Shown here piece by piece: positions 56,442-64,000 of a stretch of 64,000 bases of DNA. Origin of the DNA: Sporodiniella umbellata (lineage: Eukaryota > Mucoromycota > Mucoromycetes > Mucorales > Rhizopodaceae); the NCBI GenBank assembly GCA_025677835.1, contig JAIXMR010000002.1, positions 526,001 to 590,000 of the forward strand, in the 5' to 3' direction. Both the position numbers and the translations under genes were made by a program. Numbering within the stretch: position 1 is the stretch's first letter; the number at the start of each line of letters is the position of its first letter. A model generated the notes under the pieces. That model was not told where the DNA came from and searched no databases. It saw only the letters and a list, made by a program, of their open reading frames with translations.

Positions 56442-58821
56442 ATGAGCACAGAGACCGACTGCAGTAACAATGAAAAATCACCAGAAGCCAGTATAATCTT
56501 GACAGAGGAGCAGGGTGAAGTGAAGGAAATCAGCCAAGAAAACAGAGCAACCGACAACATAAAAGACTACAGAACTACGTCGATTGCTTTGATAGAAAAA
56601 CTTCTTCAGTTTTCAATCCCAAGACTAGATAGCAAAATAGTGAATGTTTTATTTCTTGAAGGTAGTGTTGTTTTCCTCTTGTGATACTATATACCAGTGT
56701 CTAAAGACAGATATTGTAAGGCATGATGGACATTCTGATGTCCCATATAACGAGGCTCGATCTAAAATGTTCCAGTTCAATCAGCTTATCCAAATGCGGT
56801 TTTGAAGAAAAGATCAAATTCGCCTCACATAAAAGAGATACAACAGATATGAATTCATTGAGAAGATCCTACCATGCTATGGAGCTACTGTCTGGTGGAA
56901 CAGCAAATCATTTATGGGTCCAAAATTCAAAATTTTATATCATTGGTAATTGAAAGACACCCATCCATGTGATACTAATTTTTTTTTTTTCAGTCAACTA
57001 TCTATTCAATGTCTTCTTGCCAAATTCTCATGGAAATTTCAATCACTTTCTTAGAATATTTCAGCACTTTTCTAGAAGAAATCCATGTGGGATGCTTGAA
57101 TATGTTATTCTACGTAATGACGCTACTATTTTGTATGACTACATGTTACCCTACATAACTGAAAGCTCGGTCGTGGATTCTATCCTGGGATTGATTTTTA
57201 TTCGGGATATCAATATCGAGACAAGAGGACAAAGAGAAAGATGTCATAACAAATTGCAGGAAACAAAATTTCTGGACAGGGTCCTTGAAGCCATACAACT
57301 AACTGGTACAAACACGCCTTCTGTTTTCAGCTAAATTTTATGCTTTCTGTTATTTTTAGAGCATACAAAGTACTCAGAAGCTGCTCAGGAGTTTCTTATA
57401 CGTGTAATTGAAGAGTCATCTTATGTAGAAAACAGTGATGTTATATTCAAGTCGTTAAACGATGACATGATAGAAGTGCTAGTGAAAATTGTACTAAATA
57501 GCGGCCCTAATAAAAAGCGTAAGCGTATTATCCGAATTATTAAGCTGCTGGTAGAAAGGTTAGAAAGAAAAAAGGCACAAAACTGCATGCATCAAACACA
57601 GGACACTCAAACTGAAATAGCGGAATACTCAATACAAATGCCTCACCTGCTGTATCACATGGCCCTCTCTATTTGACTTCTATAAAAACAAGACATCTGC
57701 TAGAGAGCCACTTGGCAGAACTTTCTATGCTGATTATAAAAGAGCGCGGACCGAAAAAGGATGTCAATGGGTATGTAGATACCCAAAAGAAACGGTATCT
57801 AATTCTTTAGGTACCCTCTATTACTTTCCGATATTGAAATAATAGGAATCATGTTTTATGTTTTCTCCAACATGAATGAACAAAAAACACAGATGCTGGC
57901 ATCTATTAACATTGACTTTTGGAAAATACTCGTTCATTCCTTTTTTGAGAAATCGTAAACAGTATATTTTTGATCTGCACTAGTACTAAGACGGTTTTTT
58001 TTTTAGATCAAACAATGTTTACCACACACTTTTCTATAGAATTTTGGTGTTGCTGATATCCAGCTGTGACGAGACAACAATGGCCTCAATTATAAGCGAA
58101 ACACGCCTAATCGAAAGATTGGTATGTGTATGTCAAAATGAGTTCTCGAAATCAGGTGAGGGATACATTCATTCTATACAGACCTATTTACACCAAAAAC
58201 AAGACAATCGAGGGCACTCCTTGCTTATTTTGAATCATTTAAGGCTTATTTCAGATGCTCATAAACCGATTTCAATTGCCAACATTATAAATAGCAATAC
58301 ATGCTACCAAAGCTTTTTATCTTCGCTAAAGGAAAATACTATCACACAGATAAGACCTCATGATATATGGAAGCTGGACGGACCTAGACCTACGGCTCAC
58401 ATTGGCCCTAGCCCGCCAGTCCAAGTAACGCGTTTTTCTCCTTACACTGGCGTTGGACCTTTGAACTCTACTGTGGACGATATAAAACGATATAGCATCG
58501 AGCTAGGAAGCGAATGTAAATGAAAGCAAATGCAGAGAAAAAAATTAAACTATTGAATAATCAAAGTCAATCTCTAATTGTATACTATAATGCTCATAAC
58601 CAGTTGCCTCTAGTTTAGGATTCGATGTCGCGATAGAAAAAGAAGACCCTAAAACCCACTCTAAGCATTTGCCACGTAGAAATTCAGATCAGTCTGTATC
58701 CTCATCGCAAAGTAGTGAATCGGATTATCAGTCAAAAGCCGGGCTAGAAAATTTAGCTTCTGGACAGTTGAAAGCGGTATCAAAAAAGAAAAAAAAGAGG
58801 AATAAAAGGCATAAATGGTAA
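56442..58821 (+). CDS. SAPS-domain protein phosphatase regulatory subunit (Sit4-associated / PP6R)
   Basis: SAPS proteins bind the PP6/Sit4 catalytic subunit and target it in cell-cycle and nutrient signalling. Eight exons; introns 56662-56720, 56946-56993, 57306-57359, 57559-57620, 57771-57810, 57955-58006 and 58516-58603. The core reads RLDSKIVNVLFLEGMMDIL, LRRSYHAMELLSGGTANH, NHFLRIFQHFSRRNPCGML, YMLPYITESSVVDSILGLI, VSHGPLYLTSIKTRHLLES and YPLLLSDIEIIGIMFYVF. A variable C-terminal part contains RPTAHIGPSPPVQVTRFSP and ends with a Ser-rich acidic stretch and a basic KKKKKRNKRHKW tail. Several junctions are supported only by restored open frame and helix-repeat continuity. The next gene starts 103 bp later. 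Confidence 0.82.
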
Positions 58822-58924
58822 AAGAAGATTCGCTGTCGGAATCTAAAGTTACCCTATATGATGTCTATCTGTCTTGCTGGAATAAAGACTTTTCTTTCTT
58901 TCTTTTTTTTTCCCAATAAAGAAA

Positions 58925-60775
58925 ATGCACAGCTCTGATGAAGAAGAAATTGAATGCCCTCTTTGTATGGAAGAGCTAGACATTGCAGACAGAAATTTTA
59001 GACCCTGCCCATGTGGCTATAAGGTGTGTGTTTATAGAATCGGGATTTCCATTACTAAACGTGTATAAGATTTGTAGATTTTGCTGGCATCACATTAGAG
59101 AAAACTTAAACGGAAAATGCCCTGCATGGTAAGCTGTCTTTTCTTTTTTCTTCTGCTTTTTTTTTCTTAAAAAAAAAAACAATTTGTATAGTCGAAGAGA
59201 ATATTCTGAACAAATAGCAGAGTTTGAGCCTGTGAGCGCCGATGAGTAAAAGTATAAGCCAGAAAAAAAGTTGAGTACCTAACAGCTTGTATTGTAGGAT
59301 TCAGAGAATCAGAAGAGAAAAAAAAGAGAAGGAACGCGAACAAAAAGATATGGATATAGCGAACCGTCGTCATTTGGCTAACATGAGAGTAGTTCAAAAA
59401 AACCTTGTATATATTATTGGACTTCACCCAAGACTGGCCGTAGAGGAGGTAAAAAAGAGGTTGTGTATTCACATTTTGCTTATTTTGGTATGTATTGCAG
59501 ACTGTAAGATCGAACGACTATTTTGGGCAGTTTGGCAAAATAGCTAAGGTTGTAATCAACAAAAGACAGATTGCTCCTACCTCGCATGCCAATGGCGCTA
59601 CCTCTATGCAACCCAGTGCTGCAGTCTACGTTACTTATTTCAAAAAGGATGATGCGACAAGAGCAATCCATGCAGTAGACGGTAGTATAATGGCTGGAAG
59701 AATTTTAAGGTAAACCATCAAAGAAAAATGACATGTATACTTATTGGAAAAATAGAGCCTCTTTTGGTACAACCAAGTATTGTACATATTATCTTCGCAA
59801 CATGTCTTGCCCGAATCCAAGTTGTTTATATTTGCACGAGCCAGGAGAAGATGCTGATACAATATCCAAGGAAGAGTTGGCCACGGGGTAAAAAAAAAAA
59901 AAAAAAACACCTTTTTATTATGCAGAACTTGTAGAAATGTTTAACAAAAATTCAACAATAGCAAACATCGTATGAGAGACCAGATGGCTTATGACAACAA
60001 CAGTGAAGAAGAGGATGAAGGCGATTATTCTAGATCTTCACAATACAGCTCACCTTCAATATCCAGCTCAGACTTTCCTCCGACATCGTCAAACCATAAA
60101 AAAATATTAGCCAGCTTCGACGATGAAAGACCAGCACTACCTGCGTCGGCCTCGTGGGGGAAGAATAGTACGCCAGGAACACCTACAACCAAAAATAGTA
60201 TTTTGCCAGAACGGACTTTGACTTCGGATGCTTTTGGCCCACCTTTGTCAGTTGCGGTTGCTCAACAGCAACAACAGCAAAAACAACAACTATCGCCTAC
60301 AACATCAAAAAGAAAAGCGGAAAAGAAGAAGCGAAAGGAAATGCTTCAAAAGCAGCGAAAAGAAGAAGAGCAGCAGAAAGTAAGCATACCAGGCAAACAG
60401 CACACTCACGAAGAAGAGGATGACGAAGAGGATGAGGAAACTGAATATCTTTTCGATGATATCACTTATTTTGTATTGGGAAAAGCTTTTGATGAAGTTT
60501 GTTTTCCAAAAGTGACAAAGGAAGAAAAGCCAGTAGGTGTGTCTGGCTTACATGAACCATCACCTGACAATAGTGAAAAGACGCTGAAACTGAAAGGATT
60601 GTCCTTGAAAGATGATGGTATTTCACCGCTTGAATTACTCACAAAATCCATGTCTATACCAAAATACACCGGAGCCTTCAATCCATTCTCACACCAAATA
60701 ATGAGAAGCAACACAAACAGCTTGTTTGATTCTCCTGTACGTAAACACTCAAGATTTGGTTTTGCTCAATTTTAG
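58925..60775 (+). CDS. NOT4: CCR4-NOT complex E3 ubiquitin ligase Not4
   Basis: RING/RRM ubiquitin ligase of the CCR4-NOT complex, acting on stalled ribosomes and proteasome assembly. Introns: 59024-59069, 59129-59191, 59246-59297, 59449-59500, 59710-59755 and 59888-59961. The C4C4 RING is complete once spliced: IECPLCMEELDIADRNF, PCPCGYKICRFCWHHI and GKCPACRREY. A Lys/Arg/Glu coiled coil follows, then the RRM (NLVYIIGLHPRLAVEE, YFGQFGKIAKVVINK, AAVYVTYFKKDDATRAI) and a CCCH zinc finger (YCTYYLRNMSCPNPSCLYLH). The C-terminal half is Ser-rich, Gln-rich and acidic and ends in SRFGFAQF. Unusually short spacers flank both ends of the gene. Confidence 0.93.
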
Positions 60776-60820
60776 AAAAAAAAGTTTTCTTTTTTTTCAT
60801 GTTTTTTTTTTTCGCATAAT

Positions 60821-61582
60821 ATGAATAAAAATAATGTCTTTATTTGCGGTTGCTGCTCTTTTGCTGGGAAAGGGAGGCGAATTGCGATTTATATGGCTAG
60901 CATTTTGGTAAGGGTTTACGACATGGTGTTGGAATTGTCTCATACTGACATGAAACAGTTTGCCTTAGGGTGGTGGGCATTTATTGACGGTCTGATAGAG
61001 CTGAGTATTTTACCAGATAGGAAAATAGCACCAGGCATTGAGGATTACATGCCTGGCATAATCACAACTCTGGGAATGATCATGTACTTTTAGAAAAAAA
61101 AGCCATAGTTATTTATATGCATTTTACGTAGAGTGAACCTGATTGACAAAGAAGCTCTTCGAGGAGATGGCTACGATGACAGCATGAGTTGGAGAGCCAG
61201 GCTTTTTTTATTTTTGGTACTTTTTATTCAGTGAAAAGGGGATAAAACGTGAAGTATATACCTAAACAGTCTTATAGGGATTTACACTAATGGCTGGTGG
61301 TGTATCGGGCTCTGTAGTAAGTACAGAGGAAAATATTCTCCTAAAAACAAATACTAAAAACTATGTTTCTAAAGGCTGTCCTGGTAGTAAAGTACGTTTA
61401 TGAGCAAGACCTGGATTTCCCAAACCAATACCTTGGTATAACTGGTGTAACTCAATGCGTGCTGATTATGATAAGGTTAGTTGGTTGTTTTCCTTCATAG
61501 ATTAACAAAAAAAAATTCCAGCACTGCTGTCTTATGGGTTGCCCAAAATGCTAGCGAGCCAAAAAATGTTTGGCTTCGTTGA
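60821..61582 (+). CDS. VPS68: TMEM50 / Vps68-family four-span membrane protein
   Basis: Endosomal membrane protein; yeast Vps68 acts in vacuolar sorting with Vps55. Introns: 60908-60958 (51 nt, open in frame), 61084-61131, 61217-61277, 61317-61374 and 61476-61521. Spliced motifs: GKGRRIAIYMASILFALGW then WAFIDGLIELS (span 1), YMPGIITTLGMIIVNLIDK (span 2), ALRGDGYDDS, ARLFLFLGFTLMAGGVSGS (span 3), and GITGVTQCVLIMISTAVLW (span 4), ending in VWLR. About 180 residues. The ATG is only 45 bp after the NOT4 stop, so the promoter must lie inside NOT4 or be shared, unless translation starts elsewhere. Confidence 0.85.
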
Positions 61583-61778
61583 TACTTTTAAATAAACGCG
61601 TTTTTTATGTTAATGTTATCGACTGATCTTTTCAACGGTCTCAAAAATAAAACTGAAAACAACATACTATAGCTGTTGCTTTTTACGAACTTTAAAGATA
61701 GTAATCCTTGCTCTTTGAGCAAAAGAAAACAAATGTAGTTCAGAGTTTAAGGCTTTATTACAAAAAAAAAAAACTGAT

Positions 61779-63691
61779 TTATCGTCTAGGCATACCGCGA
61801 CCGCGGCCAGCACCAGGGTTGCCTGCTTGGGGTTTTTCGCTTTGAGCGTTTTTGACAGTTTCATCTACAGATAAAATCAAACAGGCGGCTTCTGTAGCAG
61901 CAGCAATAGCGTTAATCTTTACAAGTGCGGGCTCCCATACGAATGCCTCAAAATTGTCTGCAATTGTTTCGTTGTTTATATCAACACCGTACCAAACACC
62001 ATCTATAAAACAGGTTAGCTTATCCAGAACTATAAAAATGGCATACTCTTTGACTACCTTGAGAGTGCTTCATTCTCAATTTGTTTAAAATGTCGGTGGC
62101 ATCAAAACCAGCGTTGTCACACAACTGTCTAGGGATAATTTCGAATGCTTTTGCGTATGCTCCAATGATGAGTTGTTGTTTTCCTTCGATTGTACGAGAA
62201 TGAATTCGAAGGTATTTAGATAATTCCATTTCAGTAGCACCGCCACCAGCAACTACCAAGTTGTTCTTGATAGCACGTCTTACGATCATGATAGCATCAT
62301 GAAGAGAACGCTCAACTTCAGCAATGAATTGTTCAGCACCTCCACGAAGAATGAGTGTACAGGTTTTAGCTTGGGGGCAGCCTTCAAAAATATTGAAGCG
62401 CTCACCGCCCACTTGTGTTTCTTCAAAAGCAGCACATTCGCCAAGATGCTCAGGCTGTAAATCAGAACAAGTAGATTGAACAGAACAACCAACAGCTTGA
62501 ACAACACGGTCCATATCGTCCTTGGCAACACGGCCAGCACAAAAGATATCGCGGTCAGCAAAATATTGTGTAGCTAAGTCACCAATAGGCAATTTGGATA
62601 AAACAACTTTGGCACCACTAGCAACAATAGCCTCCAATTTTTGGAAAATAATTTGCCACTCAGCATCGACAATAGCCTGGTAATCAGATACTTGTTCGAC
62701 GCGTACTTCAGCGTTATCCTTTTCAGCTTTCAATTCAAGCTCAACATTGAGACACAAAATCTTTGGGTTCTTGAAAGACTTGGGTTGCTGTTCGAAACCT
62801 GCATAGGAGAAAGTTTTCTTAAAAGCGACACCGTTAACCAAAACAGAGTCTTGCATTGCACCACCAGGAACCCGTTTGATACCAATCAAGCGTTCGTTTA
62901 AGCTTTCTTGGTCAAGCGACAAAACAGCATCAACGACCATCTTTGTGAAAAAATCTTTTTGGGAATAAATCAATTTAGAGTTCATTGCAGTAGATGCACA
63001 TTTAGAAAGCAGATCCCGGAATTCGCTTGTATATAAAACTATTAAAAACTGTTCTTTTCATCTGTTTTTTTTTTTTTTTTTTTTTTTACGTTTCATTGTC
63101 TTTATCGATCTTGACGGCCATTTCCTTAACCTTTTCAATGGCCTACAAAATAACTCGATGAGAATACGCATTGCAAAGAAAATGTCGCAGCTACTTACTA
63201 AGCGGGCAGCAGTTCTGTAACCCTTAATTATAACTTGAGGACTAACACCTTCCTCAATATAACCCTTAACTTCCTTTAACAACTCTCCAGCAAGCAAAAC
63301 GACACTTGTAGTACCATCACCCACCTTTTTTAGTTTTTTTTTGAAAAAAAATTACCGTTAGTACACTACTAATACACAACAATCCATTGCATCTACCTCG
63401 GCATCTTGAGAGCGTGCAATGTCAACTAAAGTCTTTGCAGCAGGATGAACAATGTCAAGAAGCTTCATGATGGTGGCTCCATCATTAGAGATTGTAACTT
63501 CGCCTCTAGAATCAACCATCAACTTGTCCATACCTCTGGGACCAAGTGTTGTCTTTACAGTATCGACGACAGCGCCACAGGCATTGATATTGGAAAGAAG
63601 CTGTCCCTTGCCTTGGGTACTATCGGTACCTTCTTTCAAAAGAATGATTTGGGGTTGCTAAAATGAAATAAGATTCGAATTAGAAAACCAT
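61779..63691 (-). CDS. CCT7: T-complex protein 1 subunit eta (CCT7)
   Basis: Subunit of the cytosolic TRiC/CCT chaperonin that folds actin, tubulin and WD-repeat proteins. Introns: 63325-63396, 63143-63198, 63026-63089 and 62003-62057. Motifs: [55 protein letters not shown], the ATP motif [101 protein letters not shown] and [17 protein letters not shown]. It ends in a Gly/Arg tail (GRGRGMPRR) as in other eta subunits. The first exon is uncertain: the domain starts at 63657 (QPQIILL) after an acceptor. ATG 63689-63691 would need a 31-nt intron; a longer exon from ATG 63716-63718 uses the same donor. Confidence 0.9.
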
Positions 63692-64000
63692 CCAAAGCTG
63701 GTAGTAAGAGTAAAGCATCTTTTTTTTTTTTCGAATCTAAAAAAGCATCATGTTGCAGTAACTGAACGCGTTTTCTCATCAACCACCTTCCTGTCTCTAG
63801 AATCTAATGTATAGAGCAGGTGTAGGTGTCTTTGAATTTCATCGAAAATAAGCAGATGAGTGCCGTTGTAGAAAAATACTATACCATCATATTTCTTGAC
63901 ATGGTTAACTGAAGTATTCGGGTTGAAAATTATTTCAGAAAAAAAAAAGAGCAAGGAGAAAATTGTTTAGTGACTTTCTGCGGAAGCCCAATTCCCGCAC
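63692..64000. other. window edge, no gene seen
   Basis: Presumed CCT7 promoter. The frame 63748-63954 (-) has no recognisable domain. The sequence is cut at the window end. Confidence 0.5.

Overview
This window is eukaryotic nuclear DNA from a filamentous fungus, most likely an early-diverging one of the Mucoromycota (Mucorales-like). The grounds are AT-rich intergenic DNA full of A and T tracts, many short GT-AG introns (mostly 40-80 nt), no operon structure, and orthologues of conserved fungal genes. Species is not determinable by eye. Gene models below were built by joining exons at GT...AG junctions that keep the frame and restore family motifs; spans run from start codon to stop codon and include introns.

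Left arm (1-31.5 kb), gene-dense: thiamine pyrophosphokinase (+), APC/C subunit Cdc27 (-), CCAAT-binding Hap5/NF-YC (-), a LARP7/Pof8-type La-related protein (-), Rab geranylgeranyltransferase beta subunit Bet2 (+), Mpo1-like DUF962 protein (-), Pep4-type aspartic protease (-), an Ace2/Swi5-like C2H2 factor (+), N-myristoyltransferase (-), a GC-rich fucosyltransferase-like type II membrane protein (-), three very small genes or frames (a basic frame with an internal TGA, a PPPY membrane peptide, a 32-residue CCHC zinc knuckle), a minimal MADS-box protein (-), an unresolved locus at 23-24.2 kb, an orphan integrase zinc-binding protein (+), a BCS1-type AAA ATPase (-), a LINE remnant, a decayed gene, and RNA polymerase I/III subunit RPAC1 (+).

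Middle (31.5-48.8 kb), gene-poor and repeat-bearing: three copies of an unrecognised ~0.92-kb repeat (one inverted, two direct) that carries remains of a Cys-cluster protein, a second LINE fragment, two paralogous 77-residue secreted 8-cysteine proteins on either side of one repeat copy, a seven-exon SAM methyltransferase, and decayed or partial secreted-protein-like reading frames. This looks like a small accessory compartment.

Right arm (48.8-64 kb), gene-dense: a full-size PDR/ABCG transporter (+), isoprenylcysteine methyltransferase Ste14 (-), ESCRT-III-associated Ist1 (+), a SAPS-domain phosphatase subunit (+), CCR4-NOT ubiquitin ligase Not4 (+), a TMEM50/Vps68 membrane protein (+) and chaperonin subunit CCT7 (-). 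Neighbours here are functionally unrelated and often only 45-400 bp apart. Prenylation has two components in the window (Bet2, Ste14), and endosomal/vacuolar function has three (Ist1, Vps68, Pep4), but nothing shows that they are co-regulated.
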